Source of the DNA: Methylococcales bacterium
GTDB taxonomy: Bacteria; Pseudomonadota; Gammaproteobacteria; Methylococcales; UBA1147
Direction of reading: 5' to 3'
Assembly: GCA_024958995.1 (NCBI GenBank)
Contig: JANXGZ010000312.1
Location: 1 to 15,013, forward strand
Length of the DNA: 15,013 nt
In this document: piece by piece, positions 1 through 6,847 of the stretch
Layout of the letters: the number at the start of each line of letters is the position of its first letter
Position numbering within the stretch: the first letter of the stretch is position 1
The notes under the pieces: model-generated
Database searches by the model: none
Told to the model about the DNA's origin: nothing
The model's input: only the letters and a program-made list of their open reading frames with translations
Program-made: the position numbers and the translations under genes

Positions 1-28
1 CTCCTGAAACAGAGGCCGAGGTACTTCT

Positions 29-105
29 GGCAAGGTAGCTCAGCTGGTAAGAGCGCAGGATTCATAACCCTGAGGCCGGGGGTTCAAGTCCCCCCCTTGC
101 TACCA
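29..105 (+). tRNA. tRNA-Met (anticodon CAT)
   Basis: The sequence folds as a full cloverleaf with an encoded CCA end. The acceptor stem is 29-35 with 95-101 (G29-T101 is a wobble pair), discriminator A102, CCA 103-105. The D stem is 38-41 with 51-54, and the T stem is 78-82 with 90-94 around the loop TTCAAGT. The anticodon stem is 56-60 with 68-72 around TTCATAA, giving anticodon CAT at 63-65. The last anticodon-stem pair is an A60·C68 mismatch. The stem lacks the three G-C pairs typical of initiator tRNA, so elongator Met is the best call. tRNA-Ile2, which also has a CAT anticodon modified to lysidine, cannot be excluded by eye. Its 3' end lies next to an integrase fragment. Confidence 0.93.
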
Positions 106-111
106 ACAACT

Positions 112-140
112 ATTTGAATAATAAGGATTATTATTCAAAT
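112..140. repeat. AT-rich perfect inverted repeat after tRNA-Met
   Basis: A perfect 12-bp inverted repeat (112-123 with 129-140) with a 5-nt loop begins 7 nt after the tRNA CCA end. The stem has only two G-C pairs and no T-run follows, so it is not a typical intrinsic terminator. It could be a weak tRNA 3' processing or termination hairpin, or an integrase arm/core site left by the island whose integrase fragment follows. Confidence 0.6.
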
Positions 141-170
141 GCCATCGGTGACTCAACTATTCATCTGGCT

Positions 171-195
171 CCCGGTTACCGTATCGGTTACCGGG
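171..195. promoter_or_regulatory. Paired odd palindromes (two CGGTTACCG copies)
   Basis: The 9-mer CGGTTACCG occurs at 173-181 and again at 185-193, so the copies are 12 bp apart. Each copy is itself palindromic around a central T (CGGT-T-ACCG). Together the block 171-195 can also fold as one 11-bp hairpin with a TAT loop and a single T·T mismatch. It lies about 28 bp upstream of the integrase remnant reading frame. Tandem palindromes on nearly the same helix face are typical of operators or of excisionase/integrase sites. Which of these it is, if either, is inference. Confidence 0.45.
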
Positions 196-222
196 TCGTT
201 CATGTGCTCAAATAGTGCGTAA

Positions 223-528
223 CTGTCGATCGCAAAGACCAAATCTGGTCCTGGTTTCAAGTACAAAGCTCTCGTTCGAAAGAATGGGAAGAACCTCAAA
301 ATCAAAACGTTCGCCCAAAAAACGGATGCCCTAACCTGGACGCGGCGCATTGAAGCCGATCACGAACTCATGGAAGCCATTGGCTGTAGAGGAGCAAGTC
401 TAACGCTGAAGGAACTCGCCGATGAATACGTTGACCAATGGCGGGGAAAAGATCCCGACCAACTGATCCGGGTCGCCCATTGGACTGAGGTTCTCGGCTC
501 CGCTTTCGGGCCAACGAAATCAGAGTGA
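223..528 (+). pseudogene. Truncated phage-type tyrosine integrase, N-terminal part
   Basis: The open frame from 223 to the TGA at 526-528 encodes about 101 residues that read like the N-terminus of a site-specific tyrosine recombinase. A short beta-rich arm-binding segment (residues about 11-26, GFKYKALVRKNGKNLK) comes first. The linker KTFAQKTDALTWTRRIEADH (about 28-47) follows, and then the start of the core-binding domain (LTLKELADEYVDQWRGKD). The frame stops there. The rest of the core-binding domain and the whole catalytic domain (Arg...His-x-x-Arg...Tyr) are missing, and I found no continuation in other frames. There is no ATG; an in-frame TAA at 220-222 precedes codon CTG 223. Family members are usually more than 300 aa, so this is a dead remnant. 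Its position and orientation just after tRNA-Met match integrases that insert at tRNA genes. Confidence 0.75.
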
Positions 529-1495
529 CTTAATGGTCATAGTTTTTCGGTTCGATGTCGGGCCGTGTAATTCGGGTTGGGTTGTCATCTTGTAAAAACC
601 GCTCTGCTTGAACCCAAATGAGCCGGCGAATAGACCTTACGCTCGTTAATCCTATAACGCGTCATACCACTCACCCACGTCGCTCTGACGAAAATCTGGT
701 TCGTTCCACATCACCTTTATTGACGCTGCGAATGCGGCCCGTTTCGACCGACCAACCCACGGCTTTCCCATCCTGTGGTACGCAAGCCAAAGGTCAGTCC
801 AATTATCAGGAAAACACCCTAAGTGTCTATGTTTAAAAAGAAAACTATCGTTGCCCACAATTTCTGTGGATAACCCAGTGGATTTATCGCCACACAAGTC
901 CTCCAAAGCACTGGTTTTCCGGTCTTATCGTTATATTGAGTAGGATTAACTCAACAAATAATAAGGGCTTAGAATCAACAAGTTACAAAGCCTTATAGCT
1001 AGTCACCTCAAATCTGCAGATGGCTTACCAATCAAAAACAGCGCCATCAATACTACTTGTGCGAAATTCCTTTATCTAGCATGGGGCTTTTCCGGATATG
1101 CGCTAATCAGAGGTAAATCATCTTCTGTCTGAAAACAACAGATCGCATGGCACTACCCACATAACAAAAAACACGCAAGTTAGCGCTCAGGAAGAGACGA
1201 AGCGCTGATGACCTGAGCCAGAAGCTTTCTGCCTTATATATGTTACAAGGGGTGTTATCCGTTCTGCAAAAGTAGGCAGTATATGCTTTGGTTTGTGGCA
1301 GTAGCAGCTATCAGTATTCAATCGGTAGGAGTGTGCTAGCGTTCTATTTAGGAAGAAGGACAATATTAAAAAACCAAATAGTCGCTGAGACTTTTGGCTT
1401 AGGATAATCGAGAATATTTATGATCTAACATGCGGCCTTTTAACTGCGATCGGACAAAGGATCAGTAAAATCCGGATCAACCAAAGAGAGAACAC
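529..1495. other. Gene-poor stretch after the integrase remnant
   Basis: Nearly 970 bp hold no convincing gene. By eye it is more A+T-rich than the flanking genes and has stops in all frames. A minus-strand frame at 652-906 (84 codons, TTG start, Trp-rich) shows no recognisable domain. A perfect DnaA-box 9-mer lies alone at 865-873, and a 7-bp inverted repeat pairs 1185-1191 with 1212-1218. I saw no second tRNA 3' end copy that would mark the other att site. The likely explanation is decayed island or phage DNA. Confidence 0.55.
652..906 (-). CDS. Doubtful small ORF, 84 aa
   Basis: This minus-strand frame starts at a TTG codon and ends in VGEWYDAL. Its composition is rich in Trp and charged residues (for example NWTDLWLAYHRMGKPW), which is somewhat protein-like. 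I recognise no family, see no properly spaced ribosome binding site in front of the TTG, and the surrounding DNA is non-coding. It may be part of a decayed accessory gene or simply chance. It is listed only because it is the most protein-like frame in the gene-poor stretch. Confidence 0.15.
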   Translation of the reverse strand: MEDLCGDKSTGLSTEIVGNDSFLFKHRHLGCFPDNWTDLWLAYHRMGKPWVGRSKRAAFAASIKVMWNEPDFRQSDVGEWYDAL

Positions 1496-1711
1496 ATGAC
1501 TCGAAAGAACGAAACACGATCATCCACGTTTGACCTGGAAGCAGAGGCAGTAGCCGCTGCTCTGGACAAGGCAGTAGAGATGCTCCACTGGAACAACCGG
1601 CAACCAATCGAACTGTACGAGCTAGCACGACTGTTGATCCAGCAACGTCGCACCCTGGCAGAAGAACGCATTGCCAGTACGCTGGAACAGATCAGACAGA
1701 CGATTAAATAA
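1496..1711 (+). CDS. Small helical protein of unknown function, 71 aa
   Basis: An ATG frame of 71 codons is preceded by a purine-rich GAGAG about 5 nt upstream (1486-1490), a usable ribosome binding site. The product has a short polar N-terminus followed by a long, mostly helical, charged stretch. This runs DLEAEAVAAALDKAVEML (about 13-30), then a turn NNRQP, then LYELARLLIQQRRTLAEERIASTLEQIRQTI to the end, consistent with two or three amphipathic helices. There is no signal peptide, membrane segment or Cys/His metal motif. I do not recognise the family. It stands alone between the gene-poor stretch and a convergent oxidoreductase, with a hairpin 11 bp after its stop. A DNA- or protein-binding adaptor is possible, but nothing in the sequence shows it. 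Confidence 0.5.
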   Translation: MTRKNETRSSTFDLEAEAVAAALDKAVEMLHWNNRQPIELYELARLLIQQRRTLAEERIASTLEQIRQTIK

Positions 1712-1722
1712 AGCGTTACAGA

Positions 1723-1744
1723 CAAGCACCGATTCCCCGGTGCT
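1723..1744. terminator. Hairpin between convergent genes, possible terminator
   Basis: A perfect 8-bp stem, AAGCACCG (1723-1730) with CGGTGCTT (1737-1744), encloses a 6-nt loop. It lies between the stop of the 71-aa gene (+) and the stop of the FAD oxidoreductase (−). The placement suits a shared transcription end, but neither side has a clear T-run, so as an intrinsic terminator it would be weak. Confidence 0.4.
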
Positions 1745-1852
1745 TAAAGCCGCGTGGACCGCAATGCGCCCTTCAAGCTGTACAAGCCATCAGGAGAGCG
1801 GAGAAACGAACCATTGTTTCGACAATGCCGGGTAGCCACCACAGGCTTAGGA

Positions 1853-3475
1853 TCAGGCATTCATCTCTGCCACAACATCCCGCTTTTCAGGATGACGAAC
1901 CCGACGCTGCGCCTTGAGCAACAGTCTGAGGACGGGAAGAGGGTTTCTGGAAACCACTAGCGTCGTCAGAACACCACCCATCAAGGCCCCAACGATACCA
2001 TGGCCGGCCGTATCCGAACCGGTTAAAAAAAGATTCTTGATCGGGGTCCGGGTTCCTAGCCAGGGTGCGGCAAGTTTTTCCGGAGTTCCAGGCAACCCGT
2101 AAATACAACCCTGCCGATGCCCGGTAAAGTTGGCAGTCGAAAGCGGTGTCGATACCTCGCAGAAGTCAACGAGTTGAGCAAAACCGGGAAATCGTTCATC
2201 GACAAACTCGACCAGAGCCTCGGCAACCCGCTGTTTCATCGCATCGTAATCATCGCCGCGGTGTCCCCACGGCAGAGTATTCCACTCCTTGAATGATTCA
2301 GCGTCTACGAAGGTTATCAGCTCAGCCGTGTGGCCTGCAGTCGTAGGATCCTTCAACGAAGGAAATGAAAGAAAACAGCCATTGATCTTGCCATCGGTTA
2401 CTGACCCGCGCTGTGAAAACAGGGCATCGTGATCGTAATCGCCGTAGATCCAGCAATTTTCACCTTGAAAGCCCAATTTTTCCGGAGATTCCTTGAATCC
2501 CAGGTAGACACAGATATGGAAAGTGCCCTGGGGAAACTGTCTGACTGCCGGGCGAAAAGACAGTGAGAATTCCTTTGGCACCAATTGGTCGTAGGTGATA
2601 TACGCCCCAACACTGCTGATGACCTTGTCCGCCGTATAGCGTTCGACAATCTCCCTCCCCCTAGCACGGGTGACTGCTTCAACTCCAACCGCCCTTCCTT
2701 CTTCCAGCAGGATTCGGCTCACCTGTCGACGAGTCAAAAGCCGACCTGCAGCAGATTCGATAATCGGAACAATACTTTCAGCGATCGTCTTGGCTCCGCC
2801 AACAGGGTAGTAACCGCCATCGAAATAGTGGCAGGCAATCACCGCATGCACAGCAAAGGCACTTCTGGCGGGAGGCAAACCTGCATTGCCCCACTGTGAA
2901 ACCAAGACCGCCTTGAGTTGAGGGTTGACGAAATTGCGCTCCAGATAATCTTTCGTCGTCATCATTCCGAGCGATCTCCCCACCCCCGTAAACAAACGCG
3001 ACAACGGCCGCAGTAGGCTTGGCAACAACCTTGCCAACATGAGACGTCCATACCATCGAGCGGCGGCAACCAGATCTCTGAAATACTGCTCAATCGGCTC
3101 CCGTTCCTCAGGGAACTGCCTGATCAAGTCTTCCCGAAAACGGCACATGCCCGAACGGGCGTTGAAGGTAAAATCCGGGTAGACGAAACGATCGTAGATC
3201 TCCGGCATCGACTGCCACTTGACGCCGCCATCGGTAATCGCATCAAACAGAACCCGGTAATGACTGGCCGGATCCATTTCCCCAACGTAATGCACCCCGA
3301 CATCCCACTCGTAGCGGTTGTCCCGGCGGAAACTGTGCGTGAATCCGCCTGCCGTAAAATGACGCTCCAGTACGAGTACTCTTTTACCGAAAAAACGTGC
3401 AAACAGACTGGCGCAGGTCAGCCCGCTGATGCCAGAACCAATCACGATAACATCGAAATGGTTGTTCTCGGACAT
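1853..3475 (-). CDS. FAD-dependent oxidoreductase, phytoene desaturase/CrtISO/RetSat-like
   Basis: The 540-aa product begins with a classical dinucleotide-binding Rossmann fold. It has VIVIGSGISGLTCA (GxGxxG at residues 13-18), then LVLERH with the ribose-binding Glu at 37, then the GG of the second FAD motif (43-44) and WDVGVHYVG (57-65). The C-terminus carries the matching FAD motif LFLTGSDTAGHGIVGALMGG (482-501). This order and length fit the family of carotenoid desaturases, carotenoid isomerases and retinol saturases. These act on polyene or isoprenoid lipids using non-covalently bound FAD. The hydrophobic segment at about 145-165 could dock the enzyme to the membrane. The substrate cannot be told from sequence, and there are no carotenoid genes (crtB, crtE, crtY) nearby. 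The start ATG lies just before the Rossmann strand, but no strong ribosome binding site is visible. The gene stands alone between two stretches without genes, which could reflect lateral acquisition. Confidence 0.85.
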   Translation of the reverse strand: MSENNHFDVIVIGSGISGLTCASLFARFFGKRVLVLERHFTAGGFTHSFRRDNRYEWDVGVHYVGEMDPASHYRVLFDAITDGGVKWQSMPEIYDRFVYPDFTFNARSGMCRFREDLIRQFPEEREPIEQYFRDLVAAARWYGRLMLARLLPSLLRPLSRLFTGVGRSLGMMTTKDYLERNFVNPQLKAVLVSQWGNAGLPPARSAFAVHAVIACHYFDGGYYPVGGAKTIAESIVPIIESAAGRLLTRRQVSRILLEEGRAVGVEAVTRARGREIVERYTADKVISSVGAYITYDQLVPKEFSLSFRPAVRQFPQGTFHICVYLGFKESPEKLGFQGENCWIYGDYDHDALFSQRGSVTDGKINGCFLSFPSLKDPTTAGHTAELITFVDAESFKEWNTLPWGHRGDDYDAMKQRVAEALVEFVDERFPGFAQLVDFCEVSTPLSTANFTGHRQGCIYGLPGTPEKLAAPWLGTRTPIKNLFLTGSDTAGHGIVGALMGGVLTTLVVSRNPLPVLRLLLKAQRRVRHPEKRDVVAEMNA

Positions 3476-4112
3476 TCTGAATAAACCGGTTAATGCATGG
3501 TATTAAATTGAACAAACAAGGCCGAATCCACATAACTCTGTGTCTTTAGGCAACATCAACCCTCTTGAACCGAAGGTCGGAGCCGTACGGCCTGCCTTTT
3601 GGCATCCGCGACCGGGCGCAAATAGTATCACACCCCATGAAATGATGACCTCAACAAGCCGCGAACCCCCAAACACCACGAAGCCAGAGTCAATGGGCAA
3701 ACGAGAATATTGGACGCCCGGCTCATGTTCCCCTAAATGGTGGCCGGAATATGGGGCCAGAACGGCCCACGGCACAAGGAAAAATTTATCGAATAGCCGA
3801 GGACTTCTGCTTAGAGTAATTTGTACCGCTTTTTTTCATGAGGATCCTAAGCCTTCCTCACCATCAGATTGAGCTATCGTTCCAAAAAACCTGCAACAGC
3901 TCCAGGCAACCACGATAGATCGACAAACCTGTCCTTTTTTGGCTCAGTACAATCCGTACGATATCAGTTTCGGGACCCAAAAATAATCAATCTCAAATTA
4001 ATCACACCATCGGACAGACGTCTCCAACAATCAATCCCAGACCATGCAACCCAGGCTCCCGATTGTCCTGTAAAATAACGATTTTCAATCTCATGTCCCA
4101 AAGACTCCAATC
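3476..4112. other. Intergenic region between divergent genes, no supported gene
   Basis: About 640 bp separate the oxidoreductase (−) and trhP (+), so promoters for both should lie here. Open frames at 3503-3775 (−), 3540-3872 (+) and 3869-4078 (+) are Pro/Gly/Ser-rich, resemble nothing I know and overlap one another, so I do not call them. A weak promoter-like pair TTGGCT (3939-3944), 17 bp, TATCAG (3962-3967) points toward trhP. An AACCGGTT palindrome (3484-3491) lies just upstream of the oxidoreductase start. Two related motifs beginning GAATAT near 3705 and 3747 hint at an old insertion-sequence end. Confidence 0.5.
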
Positions 4113-5450
4113 ATGACCGTTGAACTCTTATCCCCAGCGGGGACACTGAAAAACATGCGCTACGCCTTTGCCTTCGGTGCGGATGCCGTATACGCCGGGC
4201 AGCCTCGTTATAGCCTGCGGGTCAGGAACAATGACTTTCTCGACGCCAATTTGGAAATCGGAATCGATGAAGCCCATCGGCTAGGAAAGAAATTCTACCT
4301 GGCAACGAACATCATCCCTCACAATTCGAAGATCAAGACCTTCATCAAGGACATGACACCGATCATTGAACTTGGTCCGGATGCATTGATTATGTCGGAT
4401 CCAGGCCTGATCATGATGATCAAAGAAAAATGGCCGGAGATACCGATCCACCTTTCGGTTCAGGCCAACACGGTAAATTACGCTGCGACAAGATTCTGGC
4501 ATTCCATGGGCATCGAAAGAATTATCCTGTCCAGAGAACTATCGCTGGACGAAATCGCGGAGATCCGTCAGCAATGTCCGGAAATGGAACTGGAGGTCTT
4601 CGTTCATGGCGCCCTTTGCATTGCGTATTCGGGCCGGTGTCTGCTGTCCGGGTACTTCAACCAGCGCGACCCCAACCAGGGTAGCTGTACCAATTCCTGC
4701 CGCTGGAAATACGACCTCACTCCGGCCGAGGAAGACGACGAGGGCATCAGGAAACCGGCCGTTGCAGACTTGCAGATGTCCGACCTCAACAACGGAGGAT
4801 GCCAATCGGACCAACGGCATCCACTGGCCGACAATGTATATTTCCTCGAAGAAGAAAACCGACCAGGTGAACTGTTGCCGGTCATGGAGGACGAACACGG
4901 CACCTACATCATGAATTCCAAGGACCTGAGAGCCGTGGAGCATGTCAAACGTCTGGTCGACATGGGTATAACCAGCCTAAAGATCGAGGGCAGAACGAAA
5001 TCGCACTATTACGTTGCGCGTACCGCGCAGGTCTACCGGCAGGCAATCGACGATGCCGAATCCGGCCGCAAGTTCCAGCCGGAACTGATTGGAGTACTGG
5101 AAAACCTGGCCAACCGAGGATACACCGACGGCTTCTACCAACGCCACCACAGCCACGAATACCAGAACTACATGTCCGGCTACTCCAAGAGTCACCGCCA
5201 GCAATTCGTCGGAGAAATCCGACAATACGACCAGAACACCGGGATGGCTGAAGTCCAGGTGAAAAACAAATTCGGCGTTGGCGACCGTCTCGAGCTGATC
5301 CTACCCGAAGGGAACCGGAACATCACTCTGGAGCGCATGGAGGACCTCAAAGGCAATCCCATGACTGAAGCACCGGGAGGCGGCTACGAAGTCAAGATCC
5401 CGCTGCCCACCATCGATCACGGGAAGGGACTCCTTGCTCGTTATTTGTAG
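4113..5450 (+). CDS. trhP: tRNA U34 hydroxylation protein TrhP (YegQ), peptidase U32 family
   Basis: This 445-aa protein matches the E. coli YegQ/TrhP pattern along its whole length (about 450 aa in the family). It opens with ELLSPAGTLKNMRYAFAFGADAVYAG, the U32 family start, as a TIM-barrel-like domain. Four cysteines, C169, C176, C192 and C196 (CIAYSGRC...CTNSC), sit where U32 RNA-hydroxylating enzymes hold an iron-sulfur cluster. The conserved block DEHGTYIMNSKDLRA...SLKIEGRTKS follows, then the YegQ-type C-terminal beta domain (QQFVGE...KNKFGVGDRLEL). In E. coli TrhP makes 5-hydroxyuridine at tRNA position 34 in a prephenate-dependent way. Despite the old name it is not expected to be a protease. 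The ATG gives the standard N-terminus, although the ribosome binding site is weak. The RND adaptor starts only 15 nt after the stop, so the genes are probably co-transcribed. That pairing looks positional rather than functional. Confidence 0.93.
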   Translation: MTVELLSPAGTLKNMRYAFAFGADAVYAGQPRYSLRVRNNDFLDANLEIGIDEAHRLGKKFYLATNIIPHNSKIKTFIKDMTPIIELGPDALIMSDPGLIMMIKEKWPEIPIHLSVQANTVNYAATRFWHSMGIERIILSRELSLDEIAEIRQQCPEMELEVFVHGALCIAYSGRCLLSGYFNQRDPNQGSCTNSCRWKYDLTPAEEDDEGIRKPAVADLQMSDLNNGGCQSDQRHPLADNVYFLEEENRPGELLPVMEDEHGTYIMNSKDLRAVEHVKRLVDMGITSLKIEGRTKSHYYVARTAQVYRQAIDDAESGRKFQPELIGVLENLANRGYTDGFYQRHHSHEYQNYMSGYSKSHRQQFVGEIRQYDQNTGMAEVQVKNKFGVGDRLELILPEGNRNITLERMEDLKGNPMTEAPGGGYEVKIPLPTIDHGKGLLARYL

Positions 5451-5465
5451 GACCCCTCTCCACGT

Positions 5466-6755
5466 ATGAACTGGCAGAACAAACGTACTCTGCCACTGGC
5501 AATCCTGGCCGTGGCAGTCACCCTATTCATCCTGCTCATGGTTACACGACCGAAACAGGCCCCGCTCGAACCCAAGGAGCGAATCTGGTACGTGGAAACG
5601 ATCACGGTTGAGCCCCAATCCCTGTCACCGACACTCACCCTATACGGCCAGGTGGAAACCCCGGACCTGGTAAAAGCCGCGGCGCCAAAGGACGGCCAAG
5701 TCGATCAGGTACTGGTGCGGGAAGGCGCATCGATCAGCCGAGGGCAGCTTCTGCTGACCCTGGACAGCCGAGACTTCGAACCGTCCACGATCCAGAAAGA
5801 AGCGCAGGTCGAAGAACTGGAGGCAATGATCGAGAGCGAAGAACTGCGGCATGCAAACGACCAGCGGGCAATCAAACATGAACAGTCACTGGTCAACCTA
5901 AGCAAATCGGCAGTCACCCGGGCTAAAAAGCTCATCATCAAGAACCTGGTTTCCAAAGCAGCTCTAGACCAGGCCGACCAAGACCTAGAACGACAGGTCT
6001 TGACCCTTGAGGAACGCAAACTCAGCCTGAACGACCACGATGCCCGCCTCAAACAACTGCAAGCACGGCGCAGAAAAGCCCAGGCAGAACTGGCAACAGC
6101 TCGGATTGACATGGAGAGAAGCCGCATTTACGCACCCTTTGACGGTTTCGTATCCGAAATCAATGTGGCCAGCGGCGAGCGGGTCAATGCCAACCTGACC
6201 CTCCTCGTAATGTATCCGTCGAATACCCTGGAAGTCAGAGCACTGATCCCGACACCCTACCAGGCTGAACTGCAACAGGCCCTTTCCATGGGTGTCCGGC
6301 TGCAAACGCGAGCCCTATACGCAGATACTGCCATTACCCTAGAACTGGACCGTTTCTCGGCCGAAGCCTCCGCTAAAGGACTGGATGCACTGTTCCTCGT
6401 AACTGAAAGCTCGGACCTACTGCGCCTCGGAAACAACCTTGTCCTATCCCTTTCCCGCCCTGCCCGCGCTGACTCGGTCGCGATTCCGCAGACCGCATTG
6501 TACGGCCATGACAAGATCTATCGGCTGGACGGCGGACGCATGCAGCGTATTCATGTAACAAATCTCGGCGAGTTCGTGCAACCCTCAGGAAACACACTGC
6601 TGATCGTTTCCAACCCGATCCTAGCCAAGGGTGACCGCATCGTTACCACCCATATGCCCAACGCCGTAGACGGCCTTCGGGTTGAAGCGAGAAACGTTGA
6701 CGGACTGACCAGTAGCAAAACGCCCGTGGCCAACTCAGAACTACCGGCTCACTAA
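5466..6755 (+). CDS. RND efflux periplasmic adaptor (HlyD/AcrA-type membrane fusion protein)
   Basis: The 429-aa product has one N-terminal membrane anchor (about residues 9-26) with no lipobox Cys, so it is held by the helix in the inner membrane with its body in the periplasm. The lipoyl/barrel-sandwich domain is split in the usual way. The first half is KDGQVDQVLVREGASISRGQLLLTLD (75-100) and the second IYAPFDGFVSEINVASGERV (221-240). Between them is a long charged helical hairpin (about 107-218) that would reach the outer-membrane channel. A beta-barrel and a membrane-proximal domain follow. It starts 15 nt after trhP; the likely ribosome binding site, TAGGA, overlaps the trhP stop codon. 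It should couple the downstream RND pump to an outer-membrane factor. The substrate cannot be predicted. Confidence 0.92.
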   Translation: MNWQNKRTLPLAILAVAVTLFILLMVTRPKQAPLEPKERIWYVETITVEPQSLSPTLTLYGQVETPDLVKAAAPKDGQVDQVLVREGASISRGQLLLTLDSRDFEPSTIQKEAQVEELEAMIESEELRHANDQRAIKHEQSLVNLSKSAVTRAKKLIIKNLVSKAALDQADQDLERQVLTLEERKLSLNDHDARLKQLQARRRKAQAELATARIDMERSRIYAPFDGFVSEINVASGERVNANLTLLVMYPSNTLEVRALIPTPYQAELQQALSMGVRLQTRALYADTAITLELDRFSAEASAKGLDALFLVTESSDLLRLGNNLVLSLSRPARADSVAIPQTALYGHDKIYRLDGGRMQRIHVTNLGEFVQPSGNTLLIVSNPILAKGDRIVTTHMPNAVDGLRVEARNVDGLTSSKTPVANSELPAH

Positions 6756-6773
6756 ACAGCCTAGGTTCTGCAA

Positions 6774-6839
6774 ATGCGAATCAAACGACCGCTATTGAGC
6801 TCCGTTTTCCTCGCCATCCTTTCGCGTAACCAAGGCTAA
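6774..6839 (+). CDS. 21-codon signal-peptide-like ORF inside the RND operon
   Basis: In the 92-nt gap between adaptor and pump an ATG frame of 21 codons encodes a peptide with a basic start (MRIKRP) and a hydrophobic core (LLSSVFLAIL), then SRNQG and a stop. A TAGG 9 nt upstream could serve as ribosome binding site. It looks like the start of an exported protein such as an outer-membrane channel of this efflux system, cut short. It could also be a leader peptide controlling pump translation, because its last codons overlap the AAGG (6832-6835) upstream of the pump ATG. Chance is also possible at this length. Confidence 0.3.
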   Translation: MRIKRPLLSSVFLAILSRNQG

Positions 6840-6847
6840 CGGGCAGC

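Noticed and set aside
865..873. Perfect DnaA-box 9-mer TGTGGATAA, possible replication origin
   Set aside because: It is a single box with no cluster, no dnaA, dnaN, rep or parAB gene and no AT-rich unwinding repeats nearby; one match is expected by chance in a genome.
1396..3854. GGCTTAGGAT at 1396 and 1844 and an inverted 12-bp copy (1843-1854 with 3843-3854) flanking the oxidoreductase
   Set aside because: It could look like ends of a mobile unit, but 12 bp is short for a span of this size, one copy overlaps the gene's stop codon, and there is no target duplication or transposase.
3503..4078. Open frames 3503-3775 (−), 3540-3872 (+), 3869-4078 (+) as genes
   Set aside because: They overlap each other on opposite strands, have unusual composition and show no recognisable domain or ribosome binding site.
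5705..6127. 140-codon minus-strand frame rich in Ser/Arg/Cys
   Set aside because: It is the antisense shadow of the coiled-coil part of the efflux adaptor, whose Leu/Glu/Gln repeats produce such a frame.
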